Origin: Planktophila turicensis
Lineage (GTDB): Bacteria; Actinomycetota; Actinomycetes; Nanopelagicales; Nanopelagicaceae
NCBI GenBank assembly: GCA_965234405.1
Contig: OZ248346.1
Length of the DNA: 64,000 nt
Strand: one strand, 5' to 3'
The notes under the pieces are model-generated. The model saw only the letters and a program-made list of their open reading frames with translations, did no database searches and was not told the origin of the DNA. Of this stretch, positions 1 through 8,575 are shown in pieces. Within the stretch, counting starts at the first letter, position 1, and each line of letters opens with the position of its first letter. The translations under genes and the position numbers were made by a program.

Positions 1-1
1 T

Positions 2-145
2 CCTTATCTCGCTGCAGAGCGCGGAACAATCGATAGCGTGATTGAACCTGAAGATTCACGCCAATACATCACAAAGGCATTCCGCACGCTAAAGACAAAG
101 CGCGATACTTTGCCGGCACGTAAGCACGGAAATATTCCTCTATAA
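2..145 (+). CDS. pccB: Acyl-CoA carboxylase carboxyltransferase (beta) subunit, C-terminal fragment
   Basis: Only the last 47 codons lie in the window; the frame is open from base 2 and stops with TAA at 143-145. The end reads ...LPARKHGNIPL, with the KHGNIPL tail typical of propionyl-/acyl-CoA carboxylase beta chains (AccD5/PccB group). The chain transfers CO2 from carboxybiotin to propionyl- or acetyl-CoA in the cytoplasm. The next genes are the epsilon subunit, Maf and the biotinylated alpha chain, the usual actinobacterial order, which supports the call. Substrate preference cannot be judged from this fragment. Confidence 0.85.
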   Translation, partial: PYLAAERGTIDSVIEPEDSRQYITKAFRTLKTKRDTLPARKHGNIPL

Positions 146-147
146 CG

Positions 148-330
148 ATGAAATTCTCTGTTACAGCAGGCCATCCAACTCCTGAAGAGCTCGTTGCACT
201 TCAAGCTGTTTTGGCCAACCACAAAGCCGTTGATATCAAGCCAGTAATTAAGCGAAGCGTCTTTGCGCTGCCACAACTGCGCCAACCGCTTCCGCACCAA
301 ATTACCTTCGGCGCTCGAAAGCATCAGTAA
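148..330 (+). CDS. accE: Acyl-CoA carboxylase epsilon subunit (AccE-like)
   Basis: This 60-residue protein starts 2 bp after the carboxyltransferase stop. It has the PTPEELVALQAVL segment (residues 11-23) characteristic of the small actinobacterial acyl-CoA carboxylase epsilon chains, followed by a basic tail. In Streptomyces and Mycobacterium the epsilon chain bridges alpha and beta chains and raises activity. The family is short and poorly conserved, so the call rests on that segment and on its place between accD and maf. The stop at 328-330 directly abuts the maf ATG, so the genes are very likely co-translated. Confidence 0.8.
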   Translation: MKFSVTAGHPTPEELVALQAVLANHKAVDIKPVIKRSVFALPQLRQPLPHQITFGARKHQ

Positions 331-933
331 ATGCCACGTATCGTCTTAGCATCGCAATCAACTTCTCGTCGTCGCTTACTGACCGATGCTGGTCTCAAGC
401 CAACAATAATCGTAAGCAATGTGGATGAAGAGACTGATTTCTTCAACGCAATGACTCCCGAAGATATGGTGATTGCTCTGGCGATTTCAAAGGCACACAC
501 AGTTCGCGAAATGATTGATTACCCAGCAATCATCATCGGCTGCGATTCAACATTTGATGTGGATGGGGTCTCATTCGGTAAACCAGGTACCCCAGAAGTC
601 GCCGTTGAACGCGCAAAGAAAATTAGTGGCCGTACGGGTTTACTTCATACCGGACATTGCATTATCGATACTGAGCGTGGAATTGAGATTGCAGATCGCG
701 TCACCACGAAAGTCACCTTTACAGATATGACCGATGAAGAGATTGCAGATTACGTAGCATCTGAAGAGCCACTTCACGTAGCTGGCGGTTTCACTCTCGA
801 TGGCTTTGGAAGCCCTTTTATTCCAGTAATCGAGGGCGATTACACCAATGTTGTGGGAATTTCGATGCCATTTCTTCGTAACGCAATGAAGCAACTTGGA
901 TATTCTTGGCCTCAAGTGAAGGAGATGTCATGA
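331..933 (+). CDS. maf: Maf family nucleotide pyrophosphatase
   Basis: A 200-residue protein with the Maf N-terminus (IVLASQSTSRRRLLTDAG, cf. the S-x-S-x-RR-x-L loop) and the central GCDSTFDVDG and KPGTPEVA segments. Maf proteins hydrolyse non-canonical or modified nucleoside triphosphates to monophosphates and are linked to septum inhibition in some bacteria. The start directly follows the accE stop. The last codons contain the SD (AAGGAG) of the next gene, and the stop overlaps its ATG in an ATGA. In mycobacteria maf also sits between accE5 and accA3, so the location is ancestral. Confidence 0.9.
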   Translation: MPRIVLASQSTSRRRLLTDAGLKPTIIVSNVDEETDFFNAMTPEDMVIALAISKAHTVREMIDYPAIIIGCDSTFDVDGVSFGKPGTPEVAVERAKKISGRTGLLHTGHCIIDTERGIEIADRVTTKVTFTDMTDEEIADYVASEEPLHVAGGFTLDGFGSPFIPVIEGDYTNVVGISMPFLRNAMKQLGYSWPQVKEMS

Positions 934-2648
934 AGCGCGTTCTGATTGCTAACCGAGGAGAGATTGCTCTTCGCGTTATTCGCGCCTGTAAAGACCATGG
1001 CCTCGAATCTGTTGCGATGTATTCAGAAGAAGATCGCGATGCACTTCACGCAAAGAGCGCAGATTTTTCTTACTCACTTAATGGGACTGTCGCTAAAGAT
1101 ACCTATCTCAACATTCCAAAGATCATCGCACTCGCTAAAGAATCTGGCGCGGATGCAGTTCACCCTGGTTATGGATTCCTTTCTGAGAACGCAGACTTTG
1201 CTCAAGCAGTAGTTGATGCCGGGCTCATCTGGATCGGTCCCCCACCAGCCGCGATTAGTGCGCTCGGCGATAAAGTTTCAGCTCGTCGTATTGCATCGGC
1301 TGCAGGCGCGCCTCTTGTTGCAGGAACTAAAGACCCAGTTACAGGGCATGAAGAAGTTCTCGCTTTTGCGAAAGAACATGGATTGCCTGTTGCAATCAAG
1401 GCTGCATTCGGGGGTGGAGGTCGCGGCCTTAAAGTTGCGCGCACCATGGAAGAGATTCCGGAACTTTATGCATCAGCTGTCCGTGAAGCGATTGCAGGTT
1501 TTGGGCGCGGTGAATGTTTCGTCGAACGTTATCTCGATAAGCCACGCCACGTAGAGACTCAGGTCTTGGTCGACAAGCACGGCCATGCAGTTGTTGTTTC
1601 AACACGTGATTGTTCGCTACAGCGTCGCCATCAGAAGCTTGTCGAAGAGGCGCCTGCACCATTCTTAACTGATGCCCAGAACGAAGAGCTTTATCGCTCA
1701 AGTAAGGCAATCATGAAGGAAGCTGGCTATGTTGGCGCCGGCACATGTGAATTTCTTGTCGGCCTAGACGGAACAATTTCTTTCCTTGAAGTAAATACCC
1801 GTCTTCAAGTAGAGCACCCTGTCTCTGAAGAGGTAACAGGCATTGACCTTGTGCGCGAACAATTCCGCATCGCAATGGGTGAAAGCCTCGGTTTTGATGA
1901 TCCTGTTGTGCGTGGCCACTCAATTGAATTCCGTATCAACGGTGAAGATCCTGGACGTTCATTCCTGCCTGCACCAGGTCGCATTACTTCGTGGAATATT
2001 CCAACTGGACCTGGAGTCCGCGTAGATGCAGGTTTCCGTAATGGTGATGTGATCGGCGGAAACTTCGACTCACTTCTTGCAAAGTTAATCGTTACCGGTG
2101 CAACTCGCGAACAAGCTATCCAACGCGCACGTCGCGCTCTCGCTGAATTTGAAGTAGGTGGACTCGCTACTGCACTCCCCTTCCACCGCGCCATCCTGGA
2201 AGATCCTGCTTACACAGATGTGTTCAAGGTCTATACAAGTTATATTGAAAATGAATTTAAGAACGAAATACCTGCCTTTGAATCTGCGACCGCTGAGATT
2301 CAGACTCGCGTCGCTGCTGAAAAGCTTGTCGCTGAAGTCAATGGAAAGCGCTTTGAAATTCTCGTTCATGCACCAGAACCAGTTGTAAAGCGCCACCGCG
2401 CAAAGCAATCATCAGGTGGTGGCTCATCAGGAACTGGCCTTGCCAGCCCGATGCAAGGAACTGTTGTAAAGATTGCTGTCGAAGAAGGACAGAGCGTTGA
2501 AGCAGGAGATCTCATCATCGTTCTTGAAGCGATGAAGATGGAGCAACCACTCAATGCTCATAAATCAGGTGTGATTAAGAACCTAAAAGCTGTAATCGGT
2601 GAGACCGTGGCCAGCGGAACAGTTCTCTGTGACATTATTGAGGCATGA
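930..2648 (+). CDS. accA: Acetyl/propionyl-CoA carboxylase alpha subunit (biotin carboxylase + BCCP)
   Basis: A 572-residue chain with an N-terminal biotin carboxylase domain (KRVLIANRGEIALR at residues 2-15, ATP-grasp glycine loop AFGGGGRGLK, EVNTRLQVEHPV) and a C-terminal biotinyl domain with EAMKM; the biotinylated lysine is about residue 536. It carboxylates biotin using ATP and bicarbonate. I chose the ATG at 930 over the longer frame opening at 906 because it has AAGGAG 6-7 nt upstream and places MKRVLIANRG at the usual start. Start and stop overlap their neighbours (ATGA at 930-933; ATGA at 2645-2648), implying translational coupling with maf and pnp. Confidence 0.95.
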   Translation: MKRVLIANRGEIALRVIRACKDHGLESVAMYSEEDRDALHAKSADFSYSLNGTVAKDTYLNIPKIIALAKESGADAVHPGYGFLSENADFAQAVVDAGLIWIGPPPAAISALGDKVSARRIASAAGAPLVAGTKDPVTGHEEVLAFAKEHGLPVAIKAAFGGGGRGLKVARTMEEIPELYASAVREAIAGFGRGECFVERYLDKPRHVETQVLVDKHGHAVVVSTRDCSLQRRHQKLVEEAPAPFLTDAQNEELYRSSKAIMKEAGYVGAGTCEFLVGLDGTISFLEVNTRLQVEHPVSEEVTGIDLVREQFRIAMGESLGFDDPVVRGHSIEFRINGEDPGRSFLPAPGRITSWNIPTGPGVRVDAGFRNGDVIGGNFDSLLAKLIVTGATREQAIQRARRALAEFEVGGLATALPFHRAILEDPAYTDVFKVYTSYIENEFKNEIPAFESATAEIQTRVAAEKLVAEVNGKRFEILVHAPEPVVKRHRAKQSSGGGSSGTGLASPMQGTVVKIAVEEGQSVEAGDLIIVLEAMKMEQPLNAHKSGVIKNLKAVIGETVASGTVLCDIIEA

Positions 2649-3475
2649 CCTCAACTGAACTTCTCTACTCAGATCCATTAGCTGCCGCTACTAAGGCAGC
2701 TGCAGAAATCGCAGAACGTACAGGCGTCGCATCTCACGATGTTGCACTTGTTATGGGTTCAGGATGGGTAACAGCCGCTGATGCGCTCGGCGCACCTGCC
2801 TATGAATGCGATGCACATGAGATCACCGGCTTCTTTGCGCCAGCAGTCGAAGGCCACTCAGGAAAAGTTCGCTCTTACGAAATCGTCGAAAATGGCAAAA
2901 CCATTCGCGCACTCGTCTTCCTAGGTCGCACCCACCTTTATGAAGGCAAGGGTATGGAACCTGTAGTGCACGGAGTCCGTACAGCAGTGAAGGCAGGCTG
3001 CAAGGTCGTCATCCTCACCAATGCATGCGGTGGCATCAATACTTCATACAAGGTTGGTCAGCCCGTCATTATTCGTGATCACATCTCACTTACGGCAGCG
3101 TCACCTCTATCGGGTGCAACATTTATCGATCTGACTGATCTTTATAGCAAGCGCATCCGCGAGATAGTGAAGAAGGAAGATTCATCTCTTGCCGAAGGCG
3201 TTTACGTCCACTGGCGCGGGCCAACCTATGAAACTCCAGCTGAAATTCTGATGATGCGCACCATGGGTGCTGATCTCGTTGGCATGTCAACAGTTCCTGA
3301 AGCAATTGCCGCGCATGCTCTTGGCGCAGAAGTTCTCGGTATCTCACTTGTTACTAATGCTGCTGCAGGCGTTACAGGAGAAAAGTTAAACCATGAAGAA
3401 GTCATTGCTGCCGGCAAGGCTGCTGCTGATCGCATGGGCACTTTGCTCAAGAACACTATTCCTAAACTCGTCTAA
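2645..3475 (+). CDS. punA: Purine-nucleoside phosphorylase
   Basis: A 276-residue PNP family I (trimeric-type) protein. It has the phosphate-binding MGSGW loop near residue 37, GFFAPAVEGHSGKV (His of the substrate loop), LTNACGGIN, the YETPAEI segment and the C-terminal SLVTNAAAG with the Asn that reads 6-oxopurines. The enzyme splits (deoxy)inosine and (deoxy)guanosine with phosphate to base plus (deoxy)ribose-1-phosphate. It starts inside the accA stop and is followed by the phosphosugar mutase that would act on its sugar product. The same gene pair occurs in mycobacteria and Streptomyces. Confidence 0.92.
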   Translation: MTSTELLYSDPLAAATKAAAEIAERTGVASHDVALVMGSGWVTAADALGAPAYECDAHEITGFFAPAVEGHSGKVRSYEIVENGKTIRALVFLGRTHLYEGKGMEPVVHGVRTAVKAGCKVVILTNACGGINTSYKVGQPVIIRDHISLTAASPLSGATFIDLTDLYSKRIREIVKKEDSSLAEGVYVHWRGPTYETPAEILMMRTMGADLVGMSTVPEAIAAHALGAEVLGISLVTNAAAGVTGEKLNHEEVIAAGKAAADRMGTLLKNTIPKLV

Positions 3476-3493
3476 CGAGATTAGCCTTAAGCC

Positions 3494-5113
3494 ATGAACA
3501 GCACTCTGCGCGCCGAAGTTGAAGCTTGGATTGCTGACGACCCAGATCCAAAGACCGCAGCCGAGCTACAAACCCTGCTCGATGCAGGCGATGAAGTAAC
3601 ACTTAAGAAATACTTCAATGGCTTTCTCCAATTTGGAACTGCTGGCCTACGTGGGCCGATAGGACCTGGTCCTTCATGTATGAATCGCGCTGTTGTCGGA
3701 CGCGCAGCAGCGGGTATCGCTTCTTATATGCAAAAGCGCGGAATGACCAAGGTTGTTATTGGTCGAGATGCTCGTTACGGCTCTGAAGATTACACATTTG
3801 AAACTGCTGAAATCATGAGCGGTGCAGGAATGGATGTGTACATACTTCCGCGCCCGCTACCAACTCCAGTTCTTGCCTTTGCAACTTCTTATCTTGCTTG
3901 CGATATCGGAATCATGGTGACTGCAAGCCATAATCCACCGCAAGATAATGGTTACAAGGTTTATGTAGGACCTGAAGCTGATGGAGTTAAGTACGCATCA
4001 TCACAGATCATCAATCCGACAGATGGCTTTATTGCAGCTGATATAGATGCGGTGACATCGCTGAAGTCACTCCCCCGCGACAGCAAGTGGACTATCTTGG
4101 ATGAAGAAGTATTAAATGAATATGTAAAGCGCACCAGCGCACTTGCTCCACGTCCTGGCGATCTCAAAGTTGTTTATACCGCGATGCACGGAGTTGGTAC
4201 TGAGACAGCGCAACTTGTCTTTAATAAGGCCGGCTTCTCATCACTGATAACTGTCGACGAACAGTGCACGCCAGATCCTGATTTTCCTACCGTTGCATTT
4301 CCTAACCCCGAAGAACCTGGCGCCATTGACCTTGCTCTCAAAAAGGCTCGCGACTTCAACGCCGAACTAGTGATTGCCAATGACCCTGATGCTGATCGAT
4401 GTGCAGCAGCCATTAACGACCCTGCAGTTGGCTGGCGCATGCTGCGTGGAGATGAGCTTGGCGTTGTGCTGGGTGAATGGATTGCTCGCTCAAAACCTTC
4501 TGGAACATTTGGAAACTCAATCGTTTCCTCATCTGCTCTTCGCAAAATCAGCGGCCATTATGGAATCGATTTCCAGGAAGTTCTCACTGGCTTTAAATGG
4601 TTGGCCAAGATTGAAGATTTGGCATTCGGATATGAAGAAGCGATTGGATACGCCGTTGATTCAGATACCGTCAATGATAAAGATGGAATCTCCGCGGCAA
4701 TCTTCTTAGCGCAAGTTGCTATGGACCTGAAGCGAGATGGCTTAACAATTAGCGACTTACTCAATCAAGTGTGGGAACGCCATGGTTTCCACGGCACTGA
4801 GCAGATCTCCATTCGAGTCTCAGATATGTCTGCCATTACTCGATTGCTGGCAGATCTTCGCCAAACTCCGCCTAAAGAAATTGCAGGGCGTGCAGTGGAA
4901 TCAATCGATGACCTAGCCGCACCGAAGGATGGTTTGCCACCCACAGATGGATTGCGTATCTGGCTCGCTGGCGGCATTCGCATCATCGTTCGCCCATCAG
5001 GGACGGAAGCGAAGATGAAGTGTTATATCGAAGTGATTACTAAGACTTCAGGCGATTCAGAGGTGCTCCTGAGTGAACTGCGCGAACCTTTAAAGAAGTT
5101 CTTGGCAGGTTAA
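3494..5113 (+). CDS. Phosphosugar mutase (PGM/PMM superfamily), possible phosphopentomutase
   Basis: A 539-residue alpha-D-phosphohexomutase family protein. It has an active-site phosphoserine loop TASHNPPQDNGYK (Ser about 145), metal loop NDPDADRC, sugar-binding EEAIGY and C-terminal phosphate-binding RPSGTEAK. Family members move a phosphate between C1 and C6 of hexoses; the PGM2-like branch also handles ribose-1-phosphate. No DeoB-type phosphopentomutase is seen, and the gene sits between pnp and deoC/deoA, so I infer it converts (deoxy)ribose-1-P to the 5-P form. A separate GlmM is encoded at 51505. It starts 18 bp after pnp, and its stop overlaps the deoC stop on the other strand. Confidence 0.85.
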   Translation: MNSTLRAEVEAWIADDPDPKTAAELQTLLDAGDEVTLKKYFNGFLQFGTAGLRGPIGPGPSCMNRAVVGRAAAGIASYMQKRGMTKVVIGRDARYGSEDYTFETAEIMSGAGMDVYILPRPLPTPVLAFATSYLACDIGIMVTASHNPPQDNGYKVYVGPEADGVKYASSQIINPTDGFIAADIDAVTSLKSLPRDSKWTILDEEVLNEYVKRTSALAPRPGDLKVVYTAMHGVGTETAQLVFNKAGFSSLITVDEQCTPDPDFPTVAFPNPEEPGAIDLALKKARDFNAELVIANDPDADRCAAAINDPAVGWRMLRGDELGVVLGEWIARSKPSGTFGNSIVSSSALRKISGHYGIDFQEVLTGFKWLAKIEDLAFGYEEAIGYAVDSDTVNDKDGISAAIFLAQVAMDLKRDGLTISDLLNQVWERHGFHGTEQISIRVSDMSAITRLLADLRQTPPKEIAGRAVESIDDLAAPKDGLPPTDGLRIWLAGGIRIIVRPSGTEAKMKCYIEVITKTSGDSEVLLSELREPLKKFLAG

Positions 5114-5796
5114 GCGCCGAAGCGCTCAACAAATTCATCAAGCATTGCAGCTGTTCCGCTTGCTCCACTGCGCTTTACGCCGGCATCCATAAAAGAAAGC
5201 AACATATCCAGTGACTTCACGCCGCCCGCACTCTTTACTTCAACCTTAGAAGAAACTGAAGCGCGCATCAGTTCTACATCTTCAAGGATCGCACCTGTGG
5301 GAGCAAAACCTGTAGATGTCTTCACATAGTCAGCACCGGCAGCTTCGCAGAGCTGGCAGGCCTTAACGATCTCTTCCTTGGTCAGGTATGCATTCTCGAG
5401 AATTACCTTTACCTGGTTGCCGCTTGCCGCAGCAACGACCGCAGCAATCTCTTCGCGGACTTCGTCATACATCCCTGACTTCATCCAACCAATATTGATT
5501 ACGACATCGATTTCAGTGGCTCCATCGGCAACTACCTGCTTGGTTTCAAATACCTTGGTAGCGGTTGCTGAATTGCCGTGTGGAAATCCAACGACAGTTC
5601 CAACATGGACATCGCTACCGCGCAAAATGTCAGCGCAGAAAGCAACATCGGCTGGCTTACAGCAGACAGAGGCAACGTCGTACTTGATTGCGACCTCGCA
5701 CCCCGCCTTTACTTCATCGCGTGACATATCTGGACGCAAGAGCGCGTGATCAATTGTCTTAGCGACTTGGCGAAGGGTGTACCTAGGATGTGCCAT
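5110..5796 (-). CDS. deoC: Deoxyribose-phosphate aldolase
   Basis: A 228-residue class I aldolase. The Schiff-base lysine is in YVKTSTGF (about K159), with the second conserved lysine in VKSAGGVK and the DVVINIGWMKSG strand upstream. It cleaves 2-deoxyribose-5-phosphate to acetaldehyde and glyceraldehyde-3-phosphate, feeding nucleoside sugar into glycolysis. It is the last gene of the minus-strand nucleoside operon, 3 bp after add. Its TAA shares the palindrome TTAA (5110-5113) with the stop of the converging mutase gene, and I see no hairpin terminator between them. Confidence 0.93.
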   Translation of the reverse strand: MAHPRYTLRQVAKTIDHALLRPDMSRDEVKAGCEVAIKYDVASVCCKPADVAFCADILRGSDVHVGTVVGFPHGNSATATKVFETKQVVADGATEIDVVINIGWMKSGMYDEVREEIAAVVAAASGNQVKVILENAYLTKEEIVKACQLCEAAGADYVKTSTGFAPTGAILEDVELMRASVSSKVEVKSAGGVKSLDMLLSFMDAGVKRSGASGTAAMLDEFVERFGA

Positions 5797-5799
5797 TAC

Positions 5800-6894
5800 T
5801 TACTCCTCTGAAATCTTTGCATAGGCAGGTTTTACAACGCTTTCAATGATTGCAAGACGCTCTTCAAATGGGATGAAGGCGCTCTTAAGAGCATTAATCG
5901 TTACGCGCTGAAGATCTTGGAAGGTCCAATCGCATTGGTTGACCATCTCGGTCATCTCGCGCGACATCGATGTTGCAGACATCAAACGGTTATCGGTATT
6001 GATGGTGACGCGGAAACGAAGCTTGGCCAGGCGAGCAAGAGGGTGATGGGCAAATGAATCTGCTACACCTGTCTGAATATTTGATGATGGGCACATTTCA
6101 AGTGGAACGCGGCGATCGCGTACATAGGAAGCAAGGCGTCCTAAACGCGGTGGTGTGTGGTTGAAATCGATATCGTCAGTGATGCGAACGCCATGTCCCA
6201 AGCGTTCTGCTCCGCAGAGTTGAATTGCTTCCCAGATTGAAGGCAGGCCATAAGCCTCACCAGCATGGATGGTGAAATGAGCATTTTCGCGGCGTAGATA
6301 TTCAAAGGTATCGAGCTGATCGCTTGGTGGGAAACCATCTTCAGGGCCTGCGATATCAAAACCGACTACACCTTGGTCGCGATACTTCACTGCAAGCTCT
6401 GCAACTTCTTGCGAAAGGTTGTTCTGGCGCATTCCACAGAGAAGTGACATCACGCGAATTGTGTTGCCCTCTGCCTTTGCTTCCGCTTCACCTGCACGGA
6501 AACCTTCGAGGATTGCTTCAATCGCCTGAGAGAGCGACAAACCTTTTTCAGTGATGAGTTCTGGCGCCATACGTACTTCGGCATAGACCACGCCATCACG
6601 AGCAAGATCTACTGCACATTCACGCGCTACACGTACTACATCTTCTTTACGCTGCATGACTGCAACTGTGTGCGCAAATGTTTCAAGATAGAGAACGAGT
6701 GAACCTGAATCACATGAACTACGGAACCATTCAGCGAGTTCAGCTGCGTCATACGTTGGAAGTTCGTGGCCAATCTCTTTGGCGATATCGATAATTGTTT
6801 GCGGGCGAAGTCCACCGTCAAGGTGATCATGCAGAAGCGCCTTTGGAAGTCGCTTTACTTGATCCGCTGTTGGCTTCTTTGTTAAGTCGCTCAT
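5800..6894 (-). CDS. add: Adenosine deaminase
   Basis: A 364-residue metal-dependent hydrolase. It has the N-terminal metal-binding KALLHDHLDGGLRP segment (H-x-H-D-type), HAGEAYG in the middle (catalytic His-Ala-Gly-Glu), ERLGHGVR and the late NTDNRLMS Asp. It deaminates adenosine and deoxyadenosine to inosine forms that PNP can then cleave. The start overlaps the end of deoA in an ATGA (6891-6894). With cdd and deoA it completes deamination plus phosphorolysis for purines and pyrimidines. Confidence 0.92.
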   Translation of the reverse strand: MSDLTKKPTADQVKRLPKALLHDHLDGGLRPQTIIDIAKEIGHELPTYDAAELAEWFRSSCDSGSLVLYLETFAHTVAVMQRKEDVVRVARECAVDLARDGVVYAEVRMAPELITEKGLSLSQAIEAILEGFRAGEAEAKAEGNTIRVMSLLCGMRQNNLSQEVAELAVKYRDQGVVGFDIAGPEDGFPPSDQLDTFEYLRRENAHFTIHAGEAYGLPSIWEAIQLCGAERLGHGVRITDDIDFNHTPPRLGRLASYVRDRRVPLEMCPSSNIQTGVADSFAHHPLARLAKLRFRVTINTDNRLMSATSMSREMTEMVNQCDWTFQDLQRVTINALKSAFIPFEERLAIIESVVKPAYAKISEE

Positions 6895-8180
6895 CCTTCA
6901 ATTCTCTCTAACACTAGAGGTAGACGATTGACCGTTCCACCTTCAACTATTGTGACAGCGCCTTCAAGAATTTCGAGAGCGCGTTCAAATCGTGGGGCTT
7001 CATCTGTATGCAATGTCATCAATGGTGACCCTGCAGTGATGTAATCGCCTGGCTTTGCGTGGAGTTCGATACCGGCGCCTGCTTGAACCTTTTCGCCCTG
7101 CTTTGAGCGACCTGCACCTAAACGCCATGCGCTGACGCCGACCTTCATCGCATCCATAGTTGTGATGATTCCGCTATTTGCTGCTTTCACTACATGCTGT
7201 TCGCGAGCAACAGGAAGCACAGCATCGGGATCTCCACCTTGAGCGCTAATCATGCGGCGCCAATGGTCCATTGCGCTGCCATCTTTAAGCGCATCTGCTG
7301 GATCTTTTCCAACAATGCCGGCTGCATCAATCATTTCGCGAGCAAGAAGAATGGTTAACTCAACAACATCAGAAGGTCCGCCACCTGCAAGGACTTCAAC
7401 AGATTCACGCACTTCTAGAGCATTACCTGCAGTAAGTCCGAGCGGAACATCCATGGCGGTAACGAGAGCACGAGTCTTGACGCCTGCATCTTTACCAAGT
7501 TGCACCATAGTGCGAGCAAGTTCTGATGCCTTTGCCGGATCTGACATAAATGCACCAGAACCTGTCTTCACATCAAGAACAAGCGCTGAAGTTCCCTCGG
7601 CAATCTTCTTGCTCATGATTGAAGATGCAATCAGTGGAATCGCTTCTACAGTTGCAGTGACATCGCGAAGCGCGTAGAGCTTCTTATCTGCAGGCGCTAG
7701 CCCTGCTCCCGCTGCACAAATAACTGCACCAGTGTCTTGCAACACTTTGAGCATCTCATCGTTAGTGAGCGATGCGCGCCAACCAGGGATGGATTCAAGT
7801 TTGTCTAAAGTTCCACCAGTATGTCCAAGCCCGCGACCTGAAAGTTGAGGAACTGCTCCCCCGCATGCTGCAACAAGTGGAGCAAGTGGAAGAGTGATCT
7901 TGTCGCCAACGCCGCCCGTTGAGTGCTTATCTGCTGTTTTACGATCGAGCTTCGACCAATCCATGCGTTCGCCGCTATTGATCATGGCGTTGGTCCAGCG
8001 AGAAATTTCTCGAGAATTCATTCCATTAAGAAGAATTGCCATGAGAAGCGCTGACATCTGTTCGTCAGCAACGACGCCACGTGTATAGGCGTCAATAATC
8101 CAATCAATTTGCGGATCTGTTAACTCATTGCGATCACGCTTTGCTGCAATGATCTCTACAGCTGCAAATGGTTCAATCAT
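6891..8180 (-). CDS. deoA: Thymidine phosphorylase / pyrimidine-nucleoside phosphorylase
   Basis: A 429-residue family 3 glycosyltransferase. It has the signature KHSTGGVGDKITL and SGRGLGHTGGTLDKLES, the phosphate loop KTGSGAFM and a C-terminal PYNP domain. It splits thymidine or deoxyuridine (in PYNP forms also uridine) into base and (deoxy)ribose-1-phosphate. Whether it is deoxy-specific cannot be told by eye. The length is normal for the family. It overlaps cdd upstream (ATGA at 8177-8180) and add downstream. Confidence 0.92.
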   Translation of the reverse strand: MIEPFAAVEIIAAKRDRNELTDPQIDWIIDAYTRGVVADEQMSALLMAILLNGMNSREISRWTNAMINSGERMDWSKLDRKTADKHSTGGVGDKITLPLAPLVAACGGAVPQLSGRGLGHTGGTLDKLESIPGWRASLTNDEMLKVLQDTGAVICAAGAGLAPADKKLYALRDVTATVEAIPLIASSIMSKKIAEGTSALVLDVKTGSGAFMSDPAKASELARTMVQLGKDAGVKTRALVTAMDVPLGLTAGNALEVRESVEVLAGGGPSDVVELTILLAREMIDAAGIVGKDPADALKDGSAMDHWRRMISAQGGDPDAVLPVAREQHVVKAANSGIITTMDAMKVGVSAWRLGAGRSKQGEKVQAGAGIELHAKPGDYITAGSPLMTLHTDEAPRFERALEILEGAVTIVEGGTVNRLPLVLERIEG

Positions 8181-8575
8181 GAAAGGCGTTCGTTCATCTC
8201 TTCAGGACCGAATGCCCATGGAAGAAGGTCGCCAAGAGTTTTAACACCCTCATTGGTATCCATCTGAAGCTTTGATCCACCGTGCTCTTGTAGCAGCTGG
8301 CGACAACGTCCGCATGGCATCAAGGGATTTCCGGCAATATCTACGCAAGCAAAGGCGATTAAACGCCCGCCTCCTGTGGCAATGAGATTGGAAACTAAAC
8401 CGCATTCGGCGCAGAGCGTAAGTCCGTAGCTAGCGTTTTCAACGTTGCACCCTGTGATGATGCGACCATCATCAACGAGCGCTGCAACGCCAACAGGGAA
8501 CTTTGAATATGGCGCATACGCCTTCTTCATTGCACCTAGCGCTTCACTACGAAGCAAATCCCAATTGATCTCCAT
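8177..8575 (-). CDS. cdd: Cytidine deaminase
   Basis: A 132-residue tetrameric-type zinc deaminase. CAECG supplies the first zinc cysteine and catalytic Glu, and PCGRCRQLL the other two cysteines. The SKFPVGVAAL and NVENASYGLT segments bind the ribose. It converts cytidine and deoxycytidine to uridine forms, which deoA can use. It starts on the last base of the upstream permease stop (TAATG) and ends overlapping deoA. Confidence 0.93.
   Translation of the reverse strand: MEINWDLLRSEALGAMKKAYAPYSKFPVGVAALVDDGRIITGCNVENASYGLTLCAECGLVSNLIATGGGRLIAFACVDIAGNPLMPCGRCRQLLQEHGGSKLQMDTNEGVKTLGDLLPWAFGPEEMNERLS

Noticed and set aside
1805..2194. 129-residue minus-strand frame
   Set aside because: Antisense to accA without an SD or homology visible.
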